Made by a program: the position numbers and the translations under genes. A stretch of 64,000 nt of DNA from Blautia sp. Marseille-P3087 (lineage in GTDB: Bacteria > Bacillota > Clostridia > Lachnospirales > Lachnospiraceae): positions 2,451,441 through 2,515,440 of the forward strand of contig NZ_LT635539.1 of assembly GCF_900120195.1 (NCBI RefSeq), read 5' to 3'. The notes beneath the pieces were generated by a model. It made no database searches. It worked only from the letters and a program-made list of their open reading frames with translations, and was not told where the DNA came from. Of this stretch, positions 33,832-41,832 are shown in pieces; position 1 is the stretch's first letter, and each line of letters opens with the position of its first letter.

Positions 33832-35790
33832 ATGGACAAGCAGAAGTATTATATTACAACAGCGATTGCTTATACATCCGGTAAGCCGCACATTGGTAAC
33901 ACCTACGAGATCGTACTGGCAGACGCAATTGCACGTTACAAGAGACAGGAAGGATATGACGTATTTTTCCAGACAGGAACTGACGAGCATGGTCAGAAGA
34001 TCGAGCTCAAAGCAGAAGAAGCAGGGATCACACCAAAGGAATTTGTAGATAATGTATCCGGTGAGATCAAGAGAATCTGGGATCTGATGAACACTTCCTA
34101 TGACAAATTCATCCGTACCACAGATGCTGATCACGAAAAACAGGTTCAGAAAATTTTCAAGAAAATGTACGCAAAAGGAGATATCTACAAAGGACATTAC
34201 GAAGGAATGTACTGTACACCATGTGAATCTTTCTTTACAGAATCACAGCTTGTAGATGGCAAATGTCCGGACTGCGGACGTCCGTGTGTGCCTGCAAAAG
34301 AAGAAGCATACTTCTTCAAAATGAGCAAATATGCAGATCGTCTGATCGACTATATCAACACACATCCGGATTTCATTCAGCCGGAATCACGTAAAAACGA
34401 GATGATGAACAACTTCCTTCTTCCGGGACTTCAGGATCTCTGTGTATCCAGAACATCCTTCAAATGGGGAATTCCGGTAGACTTCGATCCGAAACATGTT
34501 GTTTATGTATGGCTGGATGCTCTGACAAACTATATTACAGGAATCGGATATGACTGCGACGGCGAAAGCTCCGAACAGTTCAACAAACTGTGGCCGGCAG
34601 ACCTTCATCTGATCGGTAAAGACATTATTCGTTTCCATACTATTTACTGGCCGATCTTCCTGATGTCACTTGACCTGCCGCTTCCGAAACAGGTATTCGG
34701 ACATCCGTGGCTGCTTCAGGGCGATGGTAAGATGAGTAAATCAAAAGGAAATGTTATCTATGCAGATGAACTCGTAGATTTCTTCGGGGTAGATGCTGTA
34801 CGTTATTTCGTACTTCATGAAATGCCATTCGAAAACGATGGTGTTATCACATGGGAACTGATGGTAGAAAGACTGAATTCCGAACTTGCAAATACACTCG
34901 GAAATCTTGTAAACCGTACCATCTCCATGTCCAACAAATACTTTGGCGGTGTTGTTGAAAACAAAGGTGTTGTGGAGCCGGTTGACGAAGATCTCAAAGC
35001 ATTTGCACTGGCAGTTCCGGGCAAAGTTGCAGAAAAAATGGACAAACTGCGTGTTGCAGATGCTATGACAGAAGTCTTCACGCTGTTCAAACGTCTCAAC
35101 AAATATATCGATGAGACTATGCCATGGGCTCTTGCAAAAGACGAAGCAAAGAAAGACCGTCTTGCAACTGTTCTTTACAATCTGGTTGAAGGAATTACAA
35201 TGGGTGCAACTCTTCTGGAATCTTTCATGCCGGAGACAACAGAGCGTATCCTTGCTCAGTTAAATGCAGACAAACGTACACTTGAAGACCTTAAGACATT
35301 TGGACTGTATCCGTCAGGAAACAAAGTTACAGAAAAACCGGAAATCCTGTTTGCACGTCTTGACCTCAAAGAAGTACTTGCAAAAGTAGAAGAACTTCAT
35401 CCGAAAAAAGAAGAACCGGTTGAAGAAGCAAAAGAAGAAAACGTGATTGATATTGAAGCAAAACCGGAGATCACATTTGATGATTTTGGCAAACTCCAGT
35501 TCCAGGTGGGTGAGATCATTGCCTGTGAAGAAGTCAAAAAATCCCGTAAACTTCTCTGCTCTCAGGTGAAGATCGGCAGTCAGGTACGTCAGATTGTATC
35601 TGGCATCAAAGCTCACTACAGTGCAGAAGAAATGGTCGGTAAGAAAGTTATGGTTGTTACAAACCTGAAACCTGCCAAACTTGCAGGAATCCTCAGTGAG
35701 GGAATGATCCTCTGTGCCGAAGATGCGGATGGAAACCTGTCCCTGATGGTACCAGAAAAAGAAATGCCGGCAGGTGCTGAAATCTGCTAA
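33832..35790 (+). CDS. metG: Methionyl-tRNA synthetase
   Basis: 652 residues, the long bacterial form. Class I motifs 'GKPHIGNTYE' (HIGH) and 'KMSKSKGN' (KMSKS), a four-Cys zinc knuckle ('CTPCES' and 'CPDCGRPC'), and a C-terminal tRNA-binding (EMAP/Trbp111-like) domain from ~545 ('DFGKLQFQVGEIIACEEVKKSRKLL'). It charges tRNA-Met and initiator tRNA. AGGAGG 9 bp upstream. Controlled by the upstream T-box and closed by a terminator at 35831-35870. Confidence 0.97.
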   Translation: MDKQKYYITTAIAYTSGKPHIGNTYEIVLADAIARYKRQEGYDVFFQTGTDEHGQKIELKAEEAGITPKEFVDNVSGEIKRIWDLMNTSYDKFIRTTDADHEKQVQKIFKKMYAKGDIYKGHYEGMYCTPCESFFTESQLVDGKCPDCGRPCVPAKEEAYFFKMSKYADRLIDYINTHPDFIQPESRKNEMMNNFLLPGLQDLCVSRTSFKWGIPVDFDPKHVVYVWLDALTNYITGIGYDCDGESSEQFNKLWPADLHLIGKDIIRFHTIYWPIFLMSLDLPLPKQVFGHPWLLQGDGKMSKSKGNVIYADELVDFFGVDAVRYFVLHEMPFENDGVITWELMVERLNSELANTLGNLVNRTISMSNKYFGGVVENKGVVEPVDEDLKAFALAVPGKVAEKMDKLRVADAMTEVFTLFKRLNKYIDETMPWALAKDEAKKDRLATVLYNLVEGITMGATLLESFMPETTERILAQLNADKRTLEDLKTFGLYPSGNKVTEKPEILFARLDLKEVLAKVEELHPKKEEPVEEAKEENVIDIEAKPEITFDDFGKLQFQVGEIIACEEVKKSRKLLCSQVKIGSQVRQIVSGIKAHYSAEEMVGKKVMVVTNLKPAKLAGILSEGMILCAEDADGNLSLMVPEKEMPAGAEIC

Positions 35791-35830
35791 ATGTATGATA
35801 GAGTTTGACATTTACTGCAAATGAAACTGC

Positions 35831-35870
35831 AATCCCCTGTGTATCGTGACAGCGAGCATGGGGGATTTTT
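35831..35870 (+). terminator. Intrinsic terminator of metG
   Basis: AATCCCC / GGGGATT with further partial pairing inside, followed by TTTTT. Confidence 0.75.
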
Positions 35871-35895
35871 GTAACCAAAAGCTTTTGCATTGTAC

Positions 35896-35925
35896 TTGCA
35901 GAGACATATGTTTTACGGGTATACT
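35896..35925 (+). promoter_or_regulatory. Promoter of the moa operon
   Basis: TTGCAG, 18-bp spacer, TATACT, about 90 bp before moaC. No structured molybdenum-cofactor riboswitch is recognisable in the short leader. Confidence 0.6.
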
Positions 35926-36012
35926 GTATGTGATTGATATGATAAATGACAGTCAGACACAGGATACGACTGTGGTGAAAATAATCAGCAGATATTTCAG
36001 GAGGGAAAAGCC

Positions 36013-36501
36013 ATGGCGAACGGACTTACACATTTTGATAAAGAAGGAAATGCAGTGATGGTGGATGTTTCCGGTAAAAGTATCACTTATCGGACAGCAT
36101 TGGCTACAGGTTATATTTCTGTAGGCCCCGAGATCATGACATGCGTTACAGAAGGAAATGTCAAAAAAGGTGACGTTCTCGGTGTGGCACGGGTGGCAGG
36201 CATCATGGGTGTCAAAAAAACCTCCGAACTGATTCCGATGTGTCATCCTCTTCCGATACAGAAATGTTCGATTGATTATGAACTGGATCATGAAAAGAAC
36301 CGCATTCATGTATTCTGTACCGTTAAGACAGAGGGAAAAACCGGTGTGGAAATGGAGGCTCTGACAGGAGTTCAGGTGACACTTCTGACTATCTATGACA
36401 TGTGTAAAGCAATTGATAAGCATATGGTAATGTCAGAAATACATCTGGTAGAAAAAACAGGAGGAAAAAGCGGAGATTTTCGTTTTGAAGATGAAACATG
36501 A
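36013..36501 (+). CDS. moaC: Cyclic pyranopterin monophosphate synthase MoaC
   Basis: 162 residues. Conserved '[16 protein letters not shown]', '[30 protein letters not shown]' with the catalytic-site region, '[25 protein letters not shown]'. With MoaA it converts GTP to cyclic pyranopterin monophosphate, the first step of molybdenum cofactor synthesis. GGAGGG upstream. Overlaps moaA by 4 bp. Confidence 0.96.
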   Translation: MANGLTHFDKEGNAVMVDVSGKSITYRTALATGYISVGPEIMTCVTEGNVKKGDVLGVARVAGIMGVKKTSELIPMCHPLPIQKCSIDYELDHEKNRIHVFCTVKTEGKTGVEMEALTGVQVTLLTIYDMCKAIDKHMVMSEIHLVEKTGGKSGDFRFEDET

Positions 36502-37478
36502 TAGACCGTTGTGGAAGAAATATTGACTATCTGAGGATTTCCGTGACAGACCGCTGTAACTTACGCTGCATTTATTGTATGCCGGAGGAAGGCATACGGC
36601 TGACCGGGCGCGAAAATATTCTGCAGGAACCGGAAATCATTCGAGTATGTCGGGTGATGGCAGAGCTTGGAATCAAAAAGATCAAAATCACCGGTGGAGA
36701 ACCACTGGTACGGACCCGGATGCCGGGCCTGATCCATCAGATAAAAGCAATTCCGGGTATCGAAAAAGTGACACTGACTACGAATGGAATCCTTTTGAAA
36801 AAACAGATGAAGGAACTGGCAGAGGCAGGACTTGACAGTCTGAACATCAGTCTGGATACACTTGACAGGGATGGTTTCCAGAAAATCACACGCAGAGATT
36901 TTCTTGATGATACTCTTGCCGGTATTAAAGAAGCAATGAAATATCCGAACGTGCAGTTAAAGATCAACTGTGTGCCTTTGGGAATAGAGGAGCAGAATCT
37001 GTGTGAGATTGCGGAATTTGCCTGCAAATATCCCGTACATGTCCGTTTTATAGAGATGATGCCGATTGGCTATGGAAGTTCTTTTACAGGAATGTCACAG
37101 GAAAAGATCGTGTCACTTCTGGAAGAAAGATTTGGCAGATTAGTTCCGTATGAGGGAGAACCTCTTGGAAATGGACCGTGTAAGTATTATATTGTGAAAG
37201 GATTTCAGGGAAAAATCGGTTTTATCAGCGCGATCAGCCACAAATTTTGCAGTGAGTGTAACCGTATCCGCTTGACTTCACAGGGATATCTGAAAACATG
37301 TCTGCAATATACAGCGGGGCGTGATTTGAGAGAAGTGTTGAGAAATGGCGGAACAGATGAAGAATTAAAAGAAATCATAAAAGAGGCATTGTCCGAAAAA
37401 CCGGACGGACACCATTTCAGAGAAAAAGCAAAAGAAGATGATACAGAGAGTTTGTGTATGGCACAGATAGGAGGATAA
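36498..37478 (+). CDS. moaA: GTP 3',8-cyclase MoaA (radical SAM)
   Basis: 326 residues. N-terminal radical-SAM cluster '[14 protein letters not shown]', SAM site '[10 protein letters not shown]', C-terminal second cluster '[20 protein letters not shown]', and a terminal Gly-Gly ('CMAQIGG') that is needed for activity in this family. It performs the GTP cyclisation completed by MoaC. Start ATG sits inside the moaC stop. Confidence 0.97.
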   Translation: MIDRCGRNIDYLRISVTDRCNLRCIYCMPEEGIRLTGRENILQEPEIIRVCRVMAELGIKKIKITGGEPLVRTRMPGLIHQIKAIPGIEKVTLTTNGILLKKQMKELAEAGLDSLNISLDTLDRDGFQKITRRDFLDDTLAGIKEAMKYPNVQLKINCVPLGIEEQNLCEIAEFACKYPVHVRFIEMMPIGYGSSFTGMSQEKIVSLLEERFGRLVPYEGEPLGNGPCKYYIVKGFQGKIGFISAISHKFCSECNRIRLTSQGYLKTCLQYTAGRDLREVLRNGGTDEELKEIIKEALSEKPDGHHFREKAKEDDTESLCMAQIGG

Positions 37479-37480
37479 TG

Positions 37481-37972
37481 ATGAAACGCGCAGCAATTAT
37501 AACAGCAAGTGATTCTGGATACAGAGGTGAGCGGGAAGATTTAAGCGGTCCTGCAATCAAAGAAATTCTGGAAAGAGAAGGATATGAAGTGATTTCTATG
37601 GATATCCTTCCGGACGATCAGGTAATGCTTGCAGGAAAATTGCAGGAAATAGCAGATTCAGAAAAAGCGGAGCTGATCCTGACGACAGGCGGAACCGGAT
37701 TTTCTGAGAGAGATGTCACACCGGAGGCAACGGAAGAAGTAATCGAACGTAAGGTTCCGGGAATACCGGAGGCGATCCGCGCATACAGCATGACGATTAC
37801 AAAACGTGCGATGCTGAGCCGTGCGACAGCAGGAATCCGTGGAAAGACACTGATTGTGAATCTTCCGGGCAGCCCGAAGGCAGTACGGGAAAGTCTGGAA
37901 TATATCATAGATGCACTGGCGCACGGGCTTGAAATCCTGAGTGGTGAAGCACGTGACTGTGCACGCAAGTAG
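37481..37972 (+). CDS. Molybdopterin adenylyltransferase, MogA/MoaB family
   Basis: 163 residues from ATG 37481 (GGAGG 6 bp upstream; the adjacent ATG at 37478 overlaps the moaA stop). Motifs 'SDSGYRGEREDLSGP', 'LILTTGGTGFSERDVTPEAT', 'LPGSPKAVRESL'. Enzymes of this family adenylate molybdopterin before metal insertion. Whether it is functionally Mog or MoaB cannot be told from sequence alone. Confidence 0.92.
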   Translation: MKRAAIITASDSGYRGEREDLSGPAIKEILEREGYEVISMDILPDDQVMLAGKLQEIADSEKAELILTTGGTGFSERDVTPEATEEVIERKVPGIPEAIRAYSMTITKRAMLSRATAGIRGKTLIVNLPGSPKAVRESLEYIIDALAHGLEILSGEARDCARK

Positions 37973-38090
37973 AAATATGAATAGCCTTCGGCAGGATCCG
38001 GTAATGTGAGGAGAAGTACTCCATATCAGGTATGCTGCGTATTTACAGTGGAAATTGCCGGGGCATTTCTGAAGCAAGGAGAATTGGACT

Positions 38091-38531
38091 ATGGGTAAAG
38101 TAATCGCAGTCTGCATCAGTGAAAAAAAGGGAACACAGAAACATCCGGTGCAGGAAGCAGAATTTATAGAAGACTGGGGTATCAAAGATGATGCACATGC
38201 CGGCAAATGGCACCGTCAGGTCAGCCTTTTGGCTTATGACAAGATTGAGGCATTCCGTGCACGTGGTGCAGAGGTAGAGGATGGAGCATTCGGAGAAAAT
38301 CTTGTCGTGCAGGGATTTGATTTTTCTTCACTTCCGATCGGAACAAGATTTCGATGCAACGATGTTGTGCTGGAAATGACACAGATTGGGAAAGAATGCC
38401 ATCATGGATGTGCGATTTTCCAGAAAATGGGTGATTGCATTATGCCGCGGGAAGGCGTTTTTACAAAAGTACTTCACGGAGGAATCATCCGTGAGGGCGA
38501 TGAATTTGTGATCGAGGAGTGTAAAGACTGA
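38091..38531 (+). CDS. MOSC-domain protein
   Basis: 146 residues, a stand-alone MOSC domain with 'DAHAGKWHRQVSLLA', 'GAFGENLVVQGFDFSSLPIGTRF' and the Cys-containing 'GKECHHGCAIFQKMGDC'. MOSC proteins bind molybdenum cofactor or handle sulfur. Placement after moaC-moaA-mog supports a role in cofactor sulfuration or delivery. The 118-bp gap before it holds no clear terminator. It shares one base with the tatD start. Confidence 0.9.
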   Translation: MGKVIAVCISEKKGTQKHPVQEAEFIEDWGIKDDAHAGKWHRQVSLLAYDKIEAFRARGAEVEDGAFGENLVVQGFDFSSLPIGTRFRCNDVVLEMTQIGKECHHGCAIFQKMGDCIMPREGVFTKVLHGGIIREGDEFVIEECKD

Positions 38532-39319
38532 TGGAAACACCTGTGATTTTTGAGACACATGCACATTATGATGATGAGGCTTTTGCACAAGACAGAGAGA
38601 ATTTGCTTGCATCGATGCAGGAACATGGAATTGGGTATATTGTGAATGCATGTGCGTCGATCGAGAGCCTGAAAGATACAGAAGAATTAATGGAACAGTA
38701 TCCGTTTGTTTATGGCGCGTTCGGTATTCATCCGGATGATGCGGAAAAAATGACGGAGGAAACTCTGGAAGAAATACGTCAGCTGTCCCGTCTGCCAAAA
38801 GCTGTGGCAATCGGAGAGATTGGGCTGGATTATTACTGGCATAAAGAAGAACATGAACATGAAATCCAGAAGAAAATGTTTCTGGCACAGATGGAGATTG
38901 CGCGCGAAGAAAAGCTTCCATTTATGGTCCACAGCAGAGATGCGGCAAAAGATACACTGGATTTGGTGAAGGATTGCATGAAAGGCGGTATGTACGGCGG
39001 CATTATCCATTGTTTTTCTTATGGAAAAGAAATGGCAAGAGAATATCTGGACATGGGACTGTATCTGGGAATCGGTGGTGTTGTCACATTTAAAAATGCG
39101 AAGAAACTGAAAGAAGTGGTTGCGTATGCACCGCTTGAACAGCTTGTACTTGAGACAGACAGTCCATATCTGAGCCCGGAACCAAACCGCGGAAAGCGTA
39201 ACAGCTCACTGAATCTGCCGTATGTGGCAGAGGCAATTGCACAGATTAAAGGGTGCAGCGAGGAAGAAGTGATTGCAGTAACCGAAGAGAATGCAAAGAA
39301 ATTGTTATTACGGAAATAA
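38531..39319 (+). CDS. tatD: TatD-family metal-dependent DNase
   Basis: 262 residues. Metal ligands 'ETHAHYDDEAF', Glu in 'AIGEIGLDYYW', His in 'VHSRDA' and 'IIHCFSYG', Asp in 'ETDSPYL'. This is the cytosolic TatD/YcfH fold (3'-5' exonuclease/deoxyribonuclease activity). It starts at the last base of the MOSC stop, so it is coupled to the operon though not obviously part of cofactor synthesis. Confidence 0.93.
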   Translation: METPVIFETHAHYDDEAFAQDRENLLASMQEHGIGYIVNACASIESLKDTEELMEQYPFVYGAFGIHPDDAEKMTEETLEEIRQLSRLPKAVAIGEIGLDYYWHKEEHEHEIQKKMFLAQMEIAREEKLPFMVHSRDAAKDTLDLVKDCMKGGMYGGIIHCFSYGKEMAREYLDMGLYLGIGGVVTFKNAKKLKEVVAYAPLEQLVLETDSPYLSPEPNRGKRNSSLNLPYVAEAIAQIKGCSEEEVIAVTEENAKKLLLRK

Positions 39320-39329
39320 CATTCACAGT

Positions 39330-39570
39330 ATCAATTACAGTTATATTAAAACTCCGTCCATATATCCGGTCACGGACAAATCAGGAATTCAGAAGTACTA
39401 ACAAGAAAAAATCCTACTAAAAACGCCCCGAAGAATGATGAACTCGCTTCGCTCAGACAGCATCATTTTTCGGGGCAACGTATTATTTTTTCTTTAAGTA
39501 CTTCTACAAATTCCTTCAAGCGTCCGAGACCGGATATATGGACGGAGTTTTTTATAAGCTGTAGGTTGAT
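39330..39570 (+). repeat. Giant foldback element C (conserved-loop hairpin family)
   Basis: About 240 nt folding end to end between convergent tatD (+) and capA (-). Outer arms ACTCCGTCCATATATCCGGT against ACCGGATATATGGACGGAGT, the longest perfect arm in the family. Middle arms AGAAGTACT and AAGAAAAAAT against ATTTTTTCTTTAAGTACTTCT. Inner arms GCCCCGAAgAATGATG against CATCATTTTTCGGGGC. Apical loop AACTCGCTTCGCTCAGACAG. The outer arm on the plus strand is followed by TTTTTT, so it can terminate tatD transcripts. A and C share motifs in the same order; arms differ. Confidence 0.85.
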
Positions 39571-39630
39571 GACTGTGGATGGTAGGTTTCGCGCCGTGAG
39601 GGGTGGAAAGCGACTGGTGTAGTACGGACG

Positions 39631-41163
39631 TTATTCCTCGGATGAGTCATCGTAATAATCTGAGTCATCGTAATAATCTGAGTCATCGTAATAATCAGAG
39701 CTGTCGTCATAGTCCGAACTGTCATCAGAGTAATCTGACTCATCACTGTAGTCCGACTCATCAGAGCTGTCTGAGCTTTCATCAGAACCTCCGTCAGAGC
39801 TGTCACTCTGCGCATCTGATGCGCTGACAGACCAGATATCATCTACATACTCACCATTGGAATTGACCATATCACCGTCTGAATTAAAAGTAACATCAAG
39901 AAGATCTGTGTTGGTGGATGGTTTTACATTCAGGGACATGATCTCTTTGAAACGCGCCTGCAGGTTTGCAAGGGTAAAGGAATCGTCTCCGAGAACTGTA
40001 CGCATTTCATGCTGTGCGGCAAGCTCTTCTGTGTAATCAGACAGCATATATGGGCTGAATACACCGGCATCTTTGTTGTAATGCATAACCATCGGCCTGA
40101 CTTCTGGATCGGTGATTTCAATTGTCGTATTGCCGTCCTGTACCGTCTTCTGGATTGTAAAGCAGCCCATTCCCTCGAGGAGTGAATCAAAAGACTCCTG
40201 CGTGGAAACAAAGTTTCCGAGAGAATAGAAGATCAGCATACTGTGCCCTTCTTTGTCTGACATACGTCCATAAGGTTGGAGTATATGTGGGTGGCCGCCG
40301 ATTACGACATCTACACCCTGCTGCATAAGGAAAGTTGCCCATTCCTTTTCATATTCGGTAGGCATGGTTTCCATTTCTTTGCCCCAGTGAGCAACAAAAA
40401 TCAGTACATCACTGTCTGCCTTTGCCTTTTCAATCATGGATGCAACTTTGTCTTTTTCGAAAATATCGATCATGTAATCTCTTCCGTCTCCGGCACCGGA
40501 ATTGTTCGTTCCGTATGTATAATCCAGAAACGCAACTTTAATGCCATTTACTTCGAGGGTTTTGACTGTATTGGCATCTTCTTCGGAATCATGGATACCA
40601 AGAACCGGAACATCCGGGTAACTGGTCTTCCAGAAATTCAGTGTCTGTGCCATGTAATCATAGCCATAATCATCAATGTGGTTGGTGGCAGATTCGATGA
40701 CATCAAATCCGGCATTGATCAGTGCGTCGCCGACTTCCGTAGGTGTTGCGAAGGATGGATAACCACTGACTGCATCATGCTCTGTGGTGAGAACAGTTTC
40801 CTGATCGACCATGGCAATATCTGCCGCCTGAATTTCGCTCTTGACATTTTCATAGATTGCGTCATAGTTCCATGTGCCGGAATCAGATTCACCTGACTGA
40901 ATCAGACTGTCATGATACAGATTGTCACCGACAGCGATTACAGTGGCTGTGGAAATCTCCGGTGCTCTGGCAGCTTTTTCCGCTTCAAGTTTCTTCTGCT
41001 CGGCTTCTTTGGCAGCCTGATCTGCCGGCTTCTGGATGATCTGATAATCAAGTTGATGGAAAACAAAGACCAGAAGAATCATTACAACGATGGAACAGAT
41101 CAGACCGATACGAGAGTTGATCTGCTCTTTCAGATTAAGTGGGATGTTTTTGTTTTTTTTCAT
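39631..41163 (-). CDS. CapA-family (poly-gamma-glutamate/cyclase-like) surface phosphoesterase-like protein
   Basis: 510 residues from ATG 41163 (AAGGA 8 bp upstream; an upstream in-frame ATG at 41238 lacks one). One N-terminal membrane helix ~17-38, a Lys/Ala/Glu linker, then a CapA-type metallophosphatase-like domain: 'AVGDNLYHDSLIQSG', 'DQETVLTTEHDAVSGYPSFATP', 'ESATNHIDDYGYD', 'FVAHWGKEME', 'VVIGGHPHILQPYG', 'YSLGNFVSTQ'. Homologs are involved in poly-gamma-glutamate capsule synthesis, but capB/capC are absent here, so the substrate is open. The last ~60 residues are an Asp/Ser/Tyr repeat tail. Confidence 0.85.
   Translation of the reverse strand: MKKNKNIPLNLKEQINSRIGLICSIVVMILLVFVFHQLDYQIIQKPADQAAKEAEQKKLEAEKAARAPEISTATVIAVGDNLYHDSLIQSGESDSGTWNYDAIYENVKSEIQAADIAMVDQETVLTTEHDAVSGYPSFATPTEVGDALINAGFDVIESATNHIDDYGYDYMAQTLNFWKTSYPDVPVLGIHDSEEDANTVKTLEVNGIKVAFLDYTYGTNNSGAGDGRDYMIDIFEKDKVASMIEKAKADSDVLIFVAHWGKEMETMPTEYEKEWATFLMQQGVDVVIGGHPHILQPYGRMSDKEGHSMLIFYSLGNFVSTQESFDSLLEGMGCFTIQKTVQDGNTTIEITDPEVRPMVMHYNKDAGVFSPYMLSDYTEELAAQHEMRTVLGDDSFTLANLQARFKEIMSLNVKPSTNTDLLDVTFNSDGDMVNSNGEYVDDIWSVSASDAQSDSSDGGSDESSDSSDESDYSDESDYSDDSSDYDDSSDYYDDSDYYDDSDYYDDSSEE
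39644..39697 (-). repeat. 18-bp tandem repeat in the capA tail
   Basis: Three consecutive 18-bp copies (two identical, one with a single change) encoding the DYYDDS units at the C-terminus. Shorter related units lie just upstream in the gene. Confidence 0.85.
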
Positions 41164-41305
41164 AATAAATTCCTTTGTGTATTTGCGAAGACCGTCTATA
41201 TATGATTTTATATACGAAAAGGTCTGTGTTGTGTTCAATTTATTATTATAGCAAATAGATTCCGCTAAAGAAAGAATTAAGTTAAAAAAATAAACTGAAA
41301 AATGT

Positions 41306-41335
41306 TTTGTGATTCAAACAAACATCGGGTATAAT
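41306..41335 (+). promoter_or_regulatory. Promoter and FabT-like palindrome upstream of marR
   Basis: TTGTGA, 17-bp spacer, perfect TATAAT. The palindrome TTTGtgattCAAA (41306-41318) covers the -35, like the TTTGAnnnTCAAA sites bound by FabT-type MarR regulators; it may serve autoregulation. Confidence 0.55.
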
Positions 41336-41379
41336 AAAAAATATGAGCAGGCGAGGGGCAGGAAGCGGAGGAAAGAAAG

Positions 41380-41832
41380 ATGAATTCGTATGAAACAGTA
41401 AATAATATTCTGGTAAAAATGTTCAGGGATATTCTGGATATTGAAGAGCGTGCGCTGATCACATCAGAATACAAAGATATATCCGTAAATGATATGCATA
41501 TTATGGAAGCAATCGGCATTCAGGAGTCAAAAAACATGTCTGCCGTTGCGAAAGCGGTTTCTGTTACGACAGGGACGTTGACGATTGCAATCAACCATCT
41601 GGTCAAGAAGGGATATGTAGAGCGAACGAGAAGTGAAGAGGATCGGCGTGTCGTGTTGGTTTCTCTGTCAGAGAAAGGAGAGAAGGCATTTCTTCATCAC
41701 AAGATTTTTCATGAAAAAATGGTGATGGCAGTTCTGGATGATCTCAATCCGAAGGAGACAAAGGAGCTTACTAGAGCATTGCTGAAACTGCAGAACTTTT
41801 TTGACAGTTATAGCGACAAAGAAAAAGATTAA
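41380..41832 (+). CDS. MarR-family regulator, FabT-like
   Basis: 150 residues. Winged helix ~35-100 with 'MSAVAKAVSVTTGTLTIAINHLVKKGYVERTRSEEDRRVVLVSLSEKG', the MarR wing motif, flanked by dimer helices. The 'TTGTLTIAINHLVKKGYVER' recognition helix resembles FabT, the fatty-acid-synthesis repressor of Firmicutes. No fab genes are adjacent, so it would act in trans. Its last bases overlap the stop of the convergent DUF885 gene. Confidence 0.8.
   Translation: MNSYETVNNILVKMFRDILDIEERALITSEYKDISVNDMHIMEAIGIQESKNMSAVAKAVSVTTGTLTIAINHLVKKGYVERTRSEEDRRVVLVSLSEKGEKAFLHHKIFHEKMVMAVLDDLNPKETKELTRALLKLQNFFDSYSDKEKD

Noticed and set aside
35871-36012. Molybdenum-cofactor riboswitch before moaC
   Set aside because: The leader after the promoter is under 90 nt with no complex fold visible.
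35846-36058. 70-residue plus-strand frame upstream of moaC
   Set aside because: Covers the metG terminator and the moaC promoter and has no ribosome site.
32456-39697. CRISPR array
   Set aside because: The only regular repeats are in-frame 18-bp coding repeats (32456-32617 and 39644-39697) without unique spacers; no cas genes.
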